A DNA stretch of 64,000 nucleotides from Petrolisthes cinctipes (Eukaryota; Arthropoda; Malacostraca; Decapoda; Porcellanidae): positions 620,001-684,000 of the forward strand of contig JAWQEG010000082.1 in assembly GCA_033782935.1 (NCBI GenBank), given 5' to 3'. How positions within the stretch are numbered: position 1 is the stretch's first letter; the number at the start of each line of letters is the position of its first letter. Below the pieces are notes generated by a model. That model was given only the letters and a program-made list of their open reading frames with translations. It was not told where the DNA came from and did not search any database. A program made the translations under genes and the position numbers. Of the stretch, positions 1 to 13,206 are shown piece after piece.

Positions 1-52
1 ATTAGATATTTAGGGGTCCCAGAAGCGATCTGTACATGCCTACTCCGTGTTA
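1..52 (+). repeat. Partial C1 monomer at the left edge
   Basis: The tail of a class C1 monomer (gatatttaggggtccc, gaagcgatctg) cut by the window start. The array continues beyond the left edge. Confidence 0.9.
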
Positions 53-1047
53 GAGTATTTTCAAAAATACATGCTTAAAACATACTGAAAATCGATCTTT
101 TAGGTGCACAGAAGTCGATATGTGCATGCATCTTCAGTACCCTTTTATATCTCAAATTCAGGCTCAAAACACCCGAAAATTCAATATTTTGGGGTCCCAG
201 AAGCAATCTGTACATGCCTGCTCAGTGTTAGAGTATTTTCAAAATTCAGGCCCAAAACATGCTGAAAATCGATATTTTTGGTGCCCAAAGTCAATATGTG
301 CATGTATCTTCTGTACCCGTTTATATCTCAAATTCAGGCTCAAAACACCCGAAAATTCAATATTTTGGGGTCCAAGAAGCAATCTGTACATGCCTACTCA
401 GTGCTAGAATATTTTCAAAATATAGGCTAAAAACATGCTAAAAATCGATCTTTTAGGTGCCAAAAAGTCGATATCTCAAATTCAGTCCCAAAACACCCGA
501 AAATTCGATATTTAGAGGTCCCAGAAGGTATCTGTACATGCCTACTCCGTGTTAGAGTATTTTCAAAATACAGGCCAAAAACATACTGAAAATCGATCTT
601 TTAGGTGCACAAAAGTCGATATGTGCATGCATCTTCTGTTCCCGTTTATATCTCAAATTCTGGCCCTAAACACCCGAAAATTCGATATTTTGGGGTCCCA
701 GAAGCGATCTGTACACGCCTACTCCGTGTTAGAGTATTTTCAAAATTCAGGCCCAAAACATGCTGAAAATCGATATTTTTGGTGCCCAAAGTCAATATGT
801 GCATGTATCTTCTGTACCCGTTTATATCTCAAATTCAGGCTCAAAACACCCGAAAATTCAATATTTTGGGGTCCCAGAAGCAATCTGTACTCAGTGCTAG
901 AATATTTTCAAAATATAGGCTAAAAACATGCTAAAAATCGATCTTTTAGGTGCCAAAAAGTCGATATCTCAAATTCAGTCCCAAAACACCCGAAAATTCG
1001 ATATTTAGGGGTCCCAGAAGCGATCTGTACATGCCTACTCCGTGTTA

Positions 1048-1371
1048 GAGTATTTTCAAAATACAGGCCCAAAACATGCTGAAAATCGATATTTTAGATG
1101 CCCAAAGTCAATATGTGCATGTATCTTCTGTACCCGTTTATATCTCATATTCAGGCTCAAAACACCCGAAAATTCAATATTTTGGGGTCCCAGAAGCAAT
1201 CTGTACATGCCTACACAGTGCTAGAATATTTTTAAAATATAGGCTAAAAACATGCTAAAAATCGACATTTTAGGTGCCAAAAAATCGATATATCAAATTC
1301 AGTCCCAAAACACCCGAAAATTCGATATTTAGAGGTCCCAGAAGGTATCTGTACAAGCCTACTCCTTGTTA
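1048..1371 (+). repeat. A-less dimer unit B1-C2 (324 bp)
   Basis: The preceding C1 runs straight into B1 (aaatacaggcccaaaac, gatattttagatgccc) with no A monomer, then C2. 324 = 176 + 148, so exactly one monomer was lost, in register. The C2 boundary reads gaatatttttaaaatata, a variant shared with the C2 at 2541. Confidence 0.87.
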
Positions 1372-1686
1372 GAGAATTTTCAAAATACAGGCCAAAAACA
1401 TACTGAAAATCGATCTTTTAGGTTCCCAAAAGTCGATATGTGCATGCATCTTCTGTACCCGTTTATATCTCAAATTCAGGCTCAAAACACCCGAAAATTC
1501 AATATTTTGGGGTCCCAGAAGCAATCTGTACAGTGCTAGAATATTTTCAAAATATAGGCTAAAAACATGCTAAAAATCGATCTTTTAGGTGCCAAAAAGT
1601 CGATATCTCAAATTCAGTCCCAAAACTCCCGAAAATTAGATATTTAGGGGTCCCAGAAGCGATCTGTACATGCCTACTCCGTGTTA
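1372..1686 (+). repeat. Hybrid A2/B + C1 dimer unit (315 bp)
   Basis: The first half is A2-like (gagaattttc, aggccaaaaac, gttcccaaaag) and the second half is B-like (aggctcaaaacac, caatattttgg) followed by the 10-bp-short junction and C1. 325 - 10 = 315. This is what an in-register crossover between an A and a B monomer would leave after deleting 176 bp. Confidence 0.85.
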
Positions 1687-4181
1687 GAGTATTTTCAAAA
1701 TACATGCTCAAAACATACTGAAAATCGATCTTTTAGGTGCACAGAAGTCGATATGTGCATGCATCTTCAGTACCCTTTTATATCTCAAATTCAGGCTCAA
1801 AACACCCGAAAATTCAATATTTTGGGGTCCCAGAAGCAATCTGTACATGCCTGCTCAGTGTTAGAGTATTTTCAAAATTCAGGCCCAAAACATTCTGAAA
1901 ATCGATATTTTTGGTGCCCAAAGTCAATATGTGCATGTATCTTCTGTACCCGTTTATATCTCAAATTCAGGCTCAAAACACCGGAAAATTCAATATTTTA
2001 GGGTCCCAGAAGCAATCTGTACATGCCTACTCAGTGCTAGAATATTTTCAAAATATAGGCTAAAAACATGCTAAAAATCGATCTTTTAGGTGCCAAAAAA
2101 TCGATATCTCAAATTCAGTCCCAAAACACCCGAAAATTCGATATTTAGAGGTCCCAGAAGGTATCTGTACATGCCTACTCCGTGGTAGAGTATTTTCAAA
2201 ATACAGGCCAAAAACATACTGAAAATCGATCTTTTAGGTGCACAAAAGTCGATATGTGCATGCATCTTCTGTTCCCGTTTATATCTCAAATTCTGGCCCT
2301 AAACACCCGAAAATTCGATATTTTGGGGTCCCAGAAGCGATCTGTACACGCCTACTCCGTGTTAGAGTATTTTCAAAATTCAGGCCCAAAACATGCTGAA
2401 AATCGATATTTTTGGTGCCCAAAGTCAATATGTGCATGTATCTTCTGTACCCGTTTACATCTCAAATTCAGGCTCAAAACACCCGAAAATTCAATATTTT
2501 GGGGTCCCAGAAGCAATCTGTACATGCCTACACAGTGCTAGAATATTTTTAAAATATAGGATAAAAACATGCTAAAAATCGACATTTTAGGTGCCAAAAA
2601 ATCGATATATTAAATTCAGTCCCAAAACACCCGAAAATTCGATATTTAGAGGTCCCAGAAGGTATCTGTACAAGCCTACTCCTTGTTAGAGAATTTTCAA
2701 AATACAGGCCAAAAACATACTGAAAATCGATCTTTTAGGTGCCCAAAAGTCGATATGTGCATGCATCTTCTGTACCCGTTTATATCTCAAATTCTGGCCC
2801 TAAACACCCGAAAATTCGATATTTTGGGGTCCCAGAAGCGATCTGTACATGCCTACTCCGTGTTAGAGTATTTTCAAAATTCAGGCCCAAAACATGCTGA
2901 AAATCGATATTTTTGGTGCCCAAAGTCAATATGTGCATGTATCTTCTGTACCCGTTTATATCTCAAATTCAGGCTCAAAACACCCGAAAATTCAATATTT
3001 TGGGGTCCCAGAAGCAATCTGTACAGTGCTAGAATATTTTCAAAATATAGGCTAAAAACATGCTAAAAATCGATCTTTTAGGTGCCAAAAAGTCGATATC
3101 TCAAATTCAGTCCCAAAACTCCCGAAAATTAGATATTTAGGGGTCCCAGAAGCGATCTGTACATGCCTACTCCGTGTTAGAGTATTTTCAAAATACATGC
3201 TCAAAACATACTGAAAATCGATCTTTTAGGTGCACAGAAGTCGATATGTGCATGCATCTTCAGTACCCTTTTATATCTCAAATTCAGGCTCAAAACACCC
3301 GAAAATTCAATATTTTGGGGTCCCAGAAGCAATCTGTACATGCCTGCTCAGTGTTAGAATATTTTCAAAATTCAGGCCCAAAACATGCTGAAAATCGATA
3401 TTTTTGGTGCCCAAAGTCAATATGTGCATGTATCTTCTGTACCCGTTTATATCTCAAATTCAGGCTCAAAACACCCGAAAATTCAATATTTTGGGGTCCC
3501 AGAAGCAATCTGTACATGCATACTCAGTGCTAGAATATTTTCAAAATATAGGCTAAAAACATGCTAAAAATCGATCTTTTAGGTGCCAAAAAATCGATAT
3601 CTCAAATTCAGTCCCAAAACACCCGAAAATTCGATATTTAGAGGTCCCAGAAGGTATCTGTACATGCCTACTCCGTGTTAGAGTATTTTCAAAATACAGG
3701 CCAAAAACATACTGAAAATCGATCTTTTAGGTGCACAAAAGTCGATATGTGCATGCATCTTCTGTTCCCGTTTATATCTCAAATTCTGGCCCTAAAGACC
3801 CGAAAATTCGATATTTTGGGGTCCCAGAAGCGATCTGTACACGCCTACTCCGTGTTAGAGTATTTTCAAAATTCAGGCCCAAAACATGCTGAAAATCGAT
3901 ATTTTTGGTGCCCAAAGTCAATATGTGCATGTATCTTCTGTACCCGTTTACATCTCAAATTCAGGCTCAAAACACCCGAAAATTCAATATTTTGGGGTCC
4001 CAGAAGCAATCTGTACATGCCTACTCAGTGCTAGAATATATTCAAAATATAGGCTAAAAACATGCTAAAAATCGATCTTTTAGGTGCCAAAAAGTCGATA
4101 TCTCAAATTCAGTCCCAAAACACCCGAAAAATCGATATTTTGGGGTCCCAGAAGCAATCTGTACATGCCTACTCAGTGTTA

Positions 4182-4357
4182 GAGTATTTTCAAAATACAG
4201 GCCCAAAACATGCTGAAAATCGATATTTTAGATGCCCAAAGTCAATATGTGCATGTATCTTCTGTACCCGTTTATATCTCAAATTCAGGCTCAAAACACC
4301 CGAAAATTCAATATTTTGGGGTCCTAGAAGCAATCTGTACATGCCTACTCATTGTTA
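4182..4357 (+). repeat. Orphan B1 monomer between C1 and A2
   Basis: A lone 176-bp B1 with no A before it and no C after it. It is followed by an A2-like monomer beginning tcaaaaaacaggccc. The same rare arrangement, with the same neighbouring variants (ggggtcctagaag, tatgtgtatgcatc, ggttcccaaag), recurs at 14210-14385, offset 10,028 bp, so the two are probably copies of one event. Confidence 0.86.
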
Positions 4358-4858
4358 GAGTATTTTCAAAAAACAGGCCCAAAACATGCTGAAAATCGAT
4401 CTTTTAGGTGCCCAAAAGTCGATATGTGTATGCATCTTCTGTACCCGTTTATATCTCAAATTCTGGCCCTAAACACCCGAAAATTCGATATTTTGGGGTC
4501 CCAGAAGCGATCTGTACATGCCTACTCCGTGTTAGAGTATTTTCAAAATTCAGGCCCAAAACATGCTGAAAATCGATATTTTTGGTTCCCAAAGTCAATA
4601 TGTGCATATATCTTCTGTACCCGTTTATATCTCAAATTCAGGCTCAAAACACCCGAAAATTCAATATTTTGGGGTCCCAGAAGCAATCTGTACATGCCTA
4701 CTCAGTGCTAGAATATTTTCAAAATATAGGCTAAAAACAAGCTAAAAATCGATCTTTTAGGTGCCAAAAAGTCGATATCTCAAATTCAGTCCCAAAACAC
4801 CCGAAAATTCGATATTTAGGGGTCCCAGAAGCGATCTGTACATGCCTACTCCGTGTTA

Positions 4859-7362
4859 GAGTATTTTCAAAATACGTGCTCAAAACATACTGAAAATCGA
4901 TCTTTTAGGTGCACAAAAGTCGATATGTGCATGCATCTTCAGTACCCGTTTATATCTCAAATTCAGGCTCAAAACACCCGAAAATTCAATATTTTAGGGT
5001 CCCAGAAGCAATCTGTACATGCCTACTCAGTGTTAGAGTATTTTCAAAATACAGGCCCAAAACATGCTGAAAATCGATATTTTAGATGCCCAAAGTCAAT
5101 ATGTGCATGTATCTTCTGTACCCGTTTATATCTCAAATTCAGGCTCAAAACACCCTTAAATTCAATATTTTGGGGTCCCAGAAGCAATCTGTACATGCCT
5201 ACACAGTGCTAGAATATTTTCAAAATATAGGCTAAAAACATGTTAAAAATCGACATTTTAGGTGCCAAAAAATCGATATATCAAATTCAGTTCCAAAACA
5301 CCCGAAAATTCGATATTTAGAGGTCCCAGAAGGTATCTGTACATGCCTACTCCGTGTTAGAGTATTTTCAAAATTCAGGCCCAAAACATGCTGAAAATCG
5401 ATATTTTTGGTGCCCAAAGTCAATATGTGCATGTATCTTCTGTACCCGTTTATATCTCAAATTCAGGCTCAAAACACCCGAAAATTCAATATTTTGGGGT
5501 CCCAGAAGCAATCTGTAAATGCCTACTCAGTGTTAGAGTATTTTCAAAATACAGGCCCAAAACATGCTGAAAATCGATATTTTAGATGCCCAAAGTCAAT
5601 ATGTGCATGTATCTTCTGAACCCGTTTATATCTCAAATTCAGGCTCAAAACACCCGAAAATTCAATATTTTGGGGTCCCATAAGCAATCTGTACATGCCT
5701 ACACAGTGCTAGAATATTTTCAAAATATAGGCTAAAAACATGCTAAAAATCGACATTTTAGGTGCCAAAAAATCGATATCTGAAATTCAGTCCCAAAACA
5801 CCCGAAAATTCGATATTTAGAGGTCCCAGAAGGTATCTGTACATGCCTACTCCGTGTTAGAGTATTTTCAAAATACAGGCCAAAAACATACTGAAAATCG
5901 ATCTTTTAAGTGCCCAAAAGTCGATATGTGCATGCATCTTCTGTACCCGTTTATATCTCAAATTCTGGCCCTAAACACCCGAAAATTCGATATTTTGGGG
6001 TCCCAGAAGCGATCTATACATCCCTACTCCGTGTTAGAGTATTTTCAAAATTCAGGCCCAAAACATGCTGAAAATCGATATTTTTGGTGCCCAAAGTCAA
6101 TATGTGCATGTATCTTCTGTACCCGTTTATATCTCAAATTCAGGCTCAAAACACCCGAAAATTCAATATTTTGGGGTCTCAGAAGCAATCTGTACATGCC
6201 TACTCAGTGCTAGAATATTTTCAAAATATAGGCTAAAAACATGCTAAAAATCGATCTTTTAGGTGCCAAAAAGTCGATATCTCAAATTCAGTCCCAAAAC
6301 ACCCGAAAATTCGATATTTAGGGGTCCCAGAAGCGATCTGTACATGCCTACTCCGTGTTAGAGTATTTTCAAAATAAATGCTCAAAACATACTGAAAATC
6401 GATCTTTTAGGTGCACAAAAGTCGATATGTGCATGTATCTTCTGTACCCGTTTATATCTCAAATTCAGGCTCAAAACACCCGAAAATTCAATATTTTGGG
6501 GTCCCAGAAGCAATCTGTAAATGCCTACTCAGTGTTAGAGTATTTTCAAAATACAGGCCCAAAACATGCTGAAAATCGATATTTTAGATGCCCAAAGTCA
6601 ATATGTGCATGTATCTTCTGAACCCGTTTATATCTCAAATTCAGGCTCAAAACACCCGAAAATTCAATATTTTGGGGTCCCAGAAGCAATCTGTACATGC
6701 CTACACAGTGCTAGAATATTTTCAAAATATAGGCTAAAAACATGCTAAAAATCGACATTTTAGGTGCCAAAAAATCGATATCTCAAATTCAGTCCCAAAA
6801 CACCCGAAAATTCGATATTTAGAGGTCCCAGAAGGTATCTGTACATGCCTACTCCGTGTTAGAGTATTTTCAAAATACAGGCCAAAAACATACTGAAAAT
6901 CGATCTTTAAGGTGCCCAAAAGTCGATATGTGCATGCATCTTCTGTACCCGTTTATATCTCAAATTCTGGCCCTAAACACCCGAAAATTCGATATTTTGG
7001 GGTCCCAGAAGCGATCTATACATCCCTACTCCGTGTTAGAGTATTTTCAAAATTCAGGCCCAAAACATGCTGAAAATCGATATTTTTGGTGCCCAAAGTC
7101 AATATGTGCATGTATCTTCTGTACCCGTTTATATCTCAAATTCAGGCTCAAAACACCCGAAAATTCAATATTTTGGGGTCCCAGAAGCAATCTGTACATG
7201 CCTACTCAGTGCTAGAATATTTTCAAAATATAGGCTCAAAACATGCTAAAAATCGATCTTTTAGGTGCCAAAAAGTCGATATCTCAAATTCAGTCCCAAA
7301 ACACCCGAAAATTCGATATTTAGGGGTCCCAGAAGCGATCTGTACATGCCTACTCCGTGTTA
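4859..7362 (+). repeat. 2504-bp block duplication, copy 1
   Basis: Five units: 4859 (A1-B1-C2, 501), 5360 (B2-B1-C2, 500), 5860 (A2-B2-C1), 6361 (A1-B1-C2), 6862 (A2-B2-C1). Rare variants marking this block are aaatacgtgctc, cacccttaaattc, cccataagcaatc, atctgaaattcag, aaataaatgctc, gatctttaaggtgc and gatctatacatccc; all recur 2504 bp downstream. The shared sequence begins a little upstream, near 4741. Confidence 0.93.
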
Positions 7363-9866
7363 GAGTATTTTCAAAATACGTGCTCAAAACATACTGAAAA
7401 TCGATCTTTTAGGTGCACAAAAGTCGATATGTGCATGCATCTTCAGTACCCGTTTATATCTCAAATTCAGGCTCAAAACACCCGAAAATTCAATATTTTA
7501 GGGTCCCAGAAGCAATCTGTACATGCCTACTCAGTGTTAGAGTATTTTCAAAATACAGGCCCAAAACATGCTGAAAATCGATATTTTAGATGCCCAAAGT
7601 CAATATGTGCATGTATCTTCTGTACCCGTTTATATCTCAAATTCAGGCTCAAAACACCCTTAAATTCAATATTTTGGGGTCCCAGAAGCAATCTGTACAT
7701 GCCTACACAGTGCTAGAATATTTTCAAAATATAGGCTAAAAACATGTTAAAAATCGACATTTTAGGTGCCAAAAAATCGATATATCAAATTCAGTTCCAA
7801 AACACCCGAAAATTCGATATTTAGAGGTCCCAGAAGGTATCTGTACATGCCTACTCCGTGTTAGAGTATTTTCAAAATTCAGGCCCAAAACATGCTGAAA
7901 ATCGATATTTTTGGTGCCCAAAGTCAATATGTGCATGTATCTTCTGTACCCGTTTATATCTCAAATTCAGGCTCAAAACACCCGAAAATTCAATATTTTG
8001 GGGTCCCAGAAGCAATCTGTAAATGCCTACTCAGTGTTAGAGTATTTTCAAAATACAGGCCCAAAACATGCTGAAAATCGATATTTTAGATGCCCAAAGT
8101 CAATATGTGCATGTATCTTCTGAACCCGTTTATATCTCAAATTCAGGCTCAAAACACCCGAAAATTCAATATTTTGGGGTCCCATAAGCAATCTGTACAT
8201 GCCTACACAGTGCTAGAATATTTTCAAAATATAGGCTAAAAACATGCTAAAAATCGACATTTTAGGTGCCAAAAAATCGATATCTGAAATTCAGTCCCAA
8301 AACACCCGAAAATTCGATATTTAGAGGTCCCAGAAGGTATCTGTACATGCCTACTCCGTGTTAGAGTATTTTCAAAATACAGGCCAAAAACATACTGAAA
8401 ATCGATCTTTTAAGTGCCCAAAAGTCGATATGTGCATGCATCTTCTGTACCCGTTTATATCTCAAATTCTGGCCCTAAACACCCGAAAATTCGATATTTT
8501 GGGGTCCCAGAAGCGATCTATACATCCCTACTCCGTGTTAGAGTATTTTCAAAATTCAGGCCCAAAACATGCTGAAAATCGATATTTTTGGTGCCCAAAG
8601 TCAATATGTGCATGTATCTTCTGTACCCGTTTATATCTCAAATTCAGGCTCAAAACACCCGAAAATTCAATATTTTGGGGTCTCAGAAGCAATCTGTACA
8701 TGCCTACTCAGTGCTAGAATATTTTCAAAATATAGGCTAAAAACATGCTAAAAATCGATCTTTTAGGTGCCAAAAAGTCGATATCTCAAATTCAGTCCCA
8801 AAACACCCGAAAATTCGATATTTAGGGGTCCCAGAAGCGATCTGTACATGCCTACTCCGTGTTAGAGTATTTTCAAAATAAATGCTCAAAACATACTGAA
8901 AATCGATCTTTTAGGTGCACAAAAGTCGATATGTGCATGTATCTTCTGTACCCGTTTATATCTCAAATTCAGGCTCAAAACACCCGAAAATTCAATATTT
9001 TGGGGTCCCAGAAGCAATCTGTAAATGCCTACTCAGTGTTAGAGTATTTTCAAAATACAGGCCCAAAACATGCTGAAAATCGATATTTTAGATGCCCAAA
9101 GTCAATATGTGCATGTATCTTCTGAACCCGTTTATATCTCAAATTCAGGCTCAAAACACCCGAAAATTCAATATTTTGGGGTCCCAGAAGCAATCTGTAC
9201 ATGCCTACACAGTGCTAGAATATTTTCAAAATATAGGCTAAAAACATGCTAAAAATCGACATTTTAGGTGCCAAAAAATCGATATCTCAAATTCAGTCCC
9301 AAAACACCCGAAAATTCGATATTTAGAGGTCCCAGAAGGTATCTGTACATGCCTACTCCGTGTTAGAGTATTTTCAAAATACAGGCCAAAAACATACTGA
9401 AAATCGATCTTTAAGGTGCCCAAAAGTCGATATGTGCATGCATCTTCTGTACCCGTTTATATCTCAAATTCTGGCCCTAAACACCCGAAAATTCGATATT
9501 TTGGGGTCCCAGAAGCGATCTATACATCCCTACTCCGTGTTAGAGTATTTTCAAAATTCAGGCCCAAAACATGCTGAAAATCGATATTTTTGGTGCCCAA
9601 AGTCAATATGTGCATGTATCTTCTGTACCCGTTTATATCTCAAATTCAGGCTCAAAACACCCGAAAATTCAATATTTTGGGGTCCCAGAAGCAATCTGTA
9701 CATGCCTACTCAGTGCTAGAATATTTTCAAAATATAGGCTCAAAACATGCTAAAAATCGATCTTTTAGGTGCCAAAAAGTCGATATCTCAAATTCAGTCC
9801 CAAAACACCCGAAAATTCGATATTTAGAGGTCCCAGAAGGTATCTGTACATGCCTACTCCGTGTTA
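7363..9866 (+). repeat. 2504-bp block duplication, copy 2
   Basis: Units at 7363, 7864, 8364, 8865 and 9366 repeat copy 1 unit for unit, including the unusual 500-bp B2-B1-C2 member. I see no difference until the last C monomer, whose tail switches to tagaggtcccagaaggtat near 9826. Such identity implies a recent tandem duplication, or possibly an assembly duplication. Confidence 0.93.
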
Positions 9867-10543
9867 GAGTATTTTCAAAATACATGCTCAAAACATACTG
9901 AAAATCGATCTTTTAGGTGACCAAAAGTCGATATGTGCATGCATCTTCTGTACCCGTTTATATCTCAAATTCTGGCACTAAACACCCGAAAATTCGATAT
10001 TTTGGGGTCCCAGAAGCGATCTGTACATGCCTACTCCGTGTTAGAGTATTTTCAAAATTCAGGCCCAAAACATGCTGAAAATCGATATTTTTGGTGCCCA
10101 AAGTCAATATGTGCATGTATCTTCTGTACCCGTTTATATCTCAAATTCAGGCTCAAAACACCCGAAAATTCAATATTTTGGGGTCCCAGAAGCAATCTGT
10201 AAATGCCTACTCAGTGTTAGAGTATTTTCAAAATACAGGCCCAAAACATGCTGAAAATCGATATTTTAGATGCCCAAAGTCAATATGTGCATGTATCTTC
10301 TGAACCCGTTTATATCTCAAATTCAGGCTCAAAACACCCGAAAATTCAATATTTTGGGGTCCCAGAAGCAATCTGTACATGCCTACACAGTGCTAGAATA
10401 TTTTCAAAATATAGGCTAAAAACATGCTAAAAATCGACATTTTAGGTGCCAAAAAATCGATATCTCAAATTCAGTCCCAAAACACCCGAAAATTCGATAT
10501 TTAGAGGTCCCAGAAGGTATCTGTACATGCCTACTCCGTGTTA
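9867..10543 (+). repeat. Tetramer unit A-B2-B1-C2 (677 bp)
   Basis: 177 + 176 + 176 + 148 = 677. The A monomer is A1-like at its start (aatacatgctc) and A2-like after gtgaccaaaagtc. B2 starts at 10044 and B1 at 10220. The variants ctgtaaatgcctac and cttctgaacccg are shared with the units at 5360, 7864 and 11546, so this is one lineage. Confidence 0.87.
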
Positions 10544-11545
10544 GAGTATTTTCAAAATACAGGCCAAAAACATACTGAAAATCGATCTTTTAGGTGCCCA
10601 AAAGTCGATATGTGCATGCATCTTCTGTACCCGTTTATATCTCAAATTCTGGCCCTAAACACCCAAAAATTCGATATTTTGGGGTCCCAGAAGCGATCAA
10701 TACATCCCTACTCCGTGTTAGAGTATTTTCAAAATTCAGGCCCAAAACATGCTGAAAATCGATATTTTTGGTGCCCAAAGTCAATATGTGCATGTATCTT
10801 CTGTACCCGTTTATATCTCAAATTCAGGCTCAAAACACCCGAAAATTCAATATTTTGGGGTCCAAGAAGCAATCTGTACATGCCTACTCAGTGCTAGAAT
10901 ATTTTCAAAATATAGGCTAAAAACATGCTAAAAATCGATCTTTTAGGTGCCAAAAAGTCGATATCTCAAATTCAGTCCCAAAACACCCGAAAATTCGATA
11001 TTTAGGGGTCCCAGAAGCGATCTGTACATGCCTACTCCGTGTTAGAGTATTTTCAAAATACATGCTCAAAACATACTGAAAATCGATCTTTTAGGTGCAC
11101 AAAAGTCGATATGTGCATGCATCTTCAGTACCCGTTTATTTCTCAAATTCAGGCTCAAAACACCCGAAAATTCAATATTTTGGGGTCCCAGAAGCAATCT
11201 GTACATGCCTACTCAGTGTTAGAGTATTTTCAAAATACAGGCCCAAAACATGCTGAAAATCGATATTTTAGATGCCCAAAGTCAATATGTGCATGTATCT
11301 TCTGTACCCGTTTATATCTCAAATTCAGGCTCAAAACACCCGAAAATTCAATATTTTGGGGTCCCAGAAGCAATCTGTACATGCCTACACAGTGCTAGAA
11401 TATTTTCAAAATATAGGCTAAAAACATGCTAAAAATCGACATTTTAGGTGCCTAAAAATCGATATATCAAATTCAGTCCCAAAACACCCGAAAATTCGAT
11501 ATTTAGAGGTCCCAGAAGGTATCTGTACATGCCTACTCCGTGTTA

Positions 11546-12222
11546 GAGTATTTTCAAAATACAGGCCAAAAACATACTGAAAATCGATCTTTTAGGTGCC
11601 CAAAAGTCGATATGTGCATGCATCTTCTGTACCCGTTTATATCTCAAATTCTGGCACTAAACACCCGAAAATTCGATATTTTGGGGTCCCAGAAGCGATC
11701 TGTACATGCCTACTCCGTGTTAGAGTATTTTCAAAATTCAGGCCCAAAACATGCTGAAAATCGATATTTTTGGTGCCCAAAGTCAATATGTGCATGTATC
11801 TTCTGTACCCGTTTATATCTCAAATTCAGGCTCAAAACACCCGAAAATTCAATATTTTGGGGTCCCAGAAGCAATCTGTAAATGCCTACTCAGTGTTAGA
11901 GTATTTTCAAAATACAGGCCCAAAACATGCTGAAAATCGATATTTTAGATGCCCAAAGTCAATATGTGCATGTATCTTCTGAACCCGTTTATATCTCAAA
12001 TTCAGGCTCAAAACACCCGAAAATTCAATATTTTGGGGTCCCAGAAGCAATCTGTACATGCCTACACAGTGCTAGAATATTTTCAAAATATAGGCTAAAA
12101 ACATGCTAAAAATCGACATTTTAGGTGCCAAAAAATCGATATCTCAAATTCAGTCCCAAAACACCCGAAAATTCGATATTTAGAGGTCCCAGAAGGTATC
12201 TGTACATGCCTACTCCGTGTTA
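11546..12222 (+). repeat. Tetramer unit A2-B2-B1-C2 (677 bp)
   Basis: Same composition as 9867-10543, including attctggcactaaac, ctgtaaatgcctac and cttctgaacccg. It lies 1679 bp downstream of that copy, after two ordinary trimers. Confidence 0.87.
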
Positions 12223-12723
12223 GAGTATTTTCAAAATACAGGCCAAAAACATACTGAAAATCGATCTTTTAGGTGCCCAAAAGTCGATATGTGCATGCAT
12301 CTTCTGTACCCGTTTATATCTCAAATTCTGGCCCTAAACACCCGAAAATTCGATATTTTGGGGTCCCAGAAGTGATCTATACATCCCTACTCCGTGTTAG
12401 AGTATTTTCAAAATTCAGGCCCAAAACATGCTGAAAATCGATATTTTTGGTGCCCAAAGTCAATATGTGCATGTATCTTCTGTACCCGTTTATATCTCAA
12501 ATTCAGGCTCAAAACACCCGAAAATTCAATATTTTGGGGTCCCAGAAGCAATCTGTACATGCCTACTCAGTGCTAGAATATTTTCAAAATATAGGCTAAA
12601 AACATGCTAAAAATCGATCTTTTAGGTGCCAAAAAGTCGATATCTCAAATTCAGTCCCAAAACACCCGAAAATTCGATATGTAGGGGTCCCAGAAGCGAT
12701 CTGTACATGCCTACTCCGTGTTA

Positions 12724-13206
12724 GAGTATTTTCAAAATACATGCTCAAAACATACTGAAAATCGATCTTTTAGGTGCACAAAAGTCGATATGTGCATGCA
12801 TCTTCAGTACCCGTTTATATCTCAAATTCAGGCTCAAAACACCCGAAAATTCAATATTTTGGGGTCCCAGAAGCAATCTGTACAGTGTTAGAGTATTTTC
12901 AAAATACAGGCCCAAAACATACTGAAAATCGATATTTTAGATGCCCAAAGTCAATATGTGCATGTATCTTCTGTACCGGTTTATATCTCAAATTCAGGCT
13001 CAAAACACCCGAAAATTCAATATTTTGGGGTCCCAGAAGCAATCTGTACAGTGCTAAAATATATTCACAATATATAGGCTAAAAATATGCTAAAAATCGA
13101 TCTTTTAGGTGCCAAAAAGTCGATATCTCAAATTCAGTCCCAAAACACCCGAAAATTCGATATTTAGGGGTCCCAGAAGCGATCTGTACATGCCTACTCC
13201 GTGTTA
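12724..13206 (+). repeat. Doubly shortened trimer A1-B1-C1 (483 bp)
   Basis: A1 ends with the 10-bp-short form ctgtacagtgttag and B1 ends with the short form before C1. The C1 boundary is remodelled to aaaatatattcacaatata (2 bp longer). Net 501 - 10 - 10 + 2 = 483. The A-to-B short junction is otherwise seen only at 17246, 19379 and 19870. Confidence 0.84.

Larger units (their letters stand above)
53..4858 (+). repeat. Array block I: irregular trimers with missing A or B monomers
   Basis: Units start at 53 (A1-B2-C1, 502 bp because of one extra A), 555 (A2-B2-C1, 493, with 8 bp lost before C), 1048 (B1-C2, 324), 1372 (A2/B hybrid-C1, 315), 1687 (A1-B2-C1), 2188 (A2-B2-C2), 2689 (A2-B2-C1, 491), 3180 (A1-B2-C1), 3681 (A2-B2-C1), 4182 (B1 alone, 176) and 4358 (A2-B2-C1). 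A1 copies at 53, 1687 and 3180 share gtgcacagaagtc and cagtaccctttt, and A2 copies at 555, 2188 and 3681 share gtgcacaaaag with cttctgttcccg. So this block is itself built from a repeated A1-A2 pair of trimers, with the C1 tail often of the C2 type. Confidence 0.88.

Noticed and set aside
549..908. Open frames of 60-178 codons repeated throughout, with a 59-residue internal repeat, looking like a multicopy Cys/Tyr-rich protein family
   Set aside because: They exist because A is 177 bp (59 codons) and one frame lacks stops. Most begin at a GTG inside the ccgtgtta boundary. The 176-bp B shifts the frame, C ends it, and variants hit codon positions without regard to meaning. No ribosome-binding or splice context is seen.
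1048..1686. Possible transposon insertion or excision at irregular units (also 4182, 12724, 21355, 52075)
   Set aside because: All length changes equal whole monomers or small indels. No terminal repeats, target-site duplications or foreign sequence are present.
2086..2289. Minus-strand open frames of 60-76 codons
   Set aside because: They recur at the same monomer positions in many units and are shadows of the repeat.
4859..9866. Calling the 2504-bp repeat the true HOR of the array
   Set aside because: It occurs only twice here and contains the 1002-bp pattern; elsewhere the block sizes are 1967, 1994, 2486, 2493 and 2819 bp, so these are later duplications.
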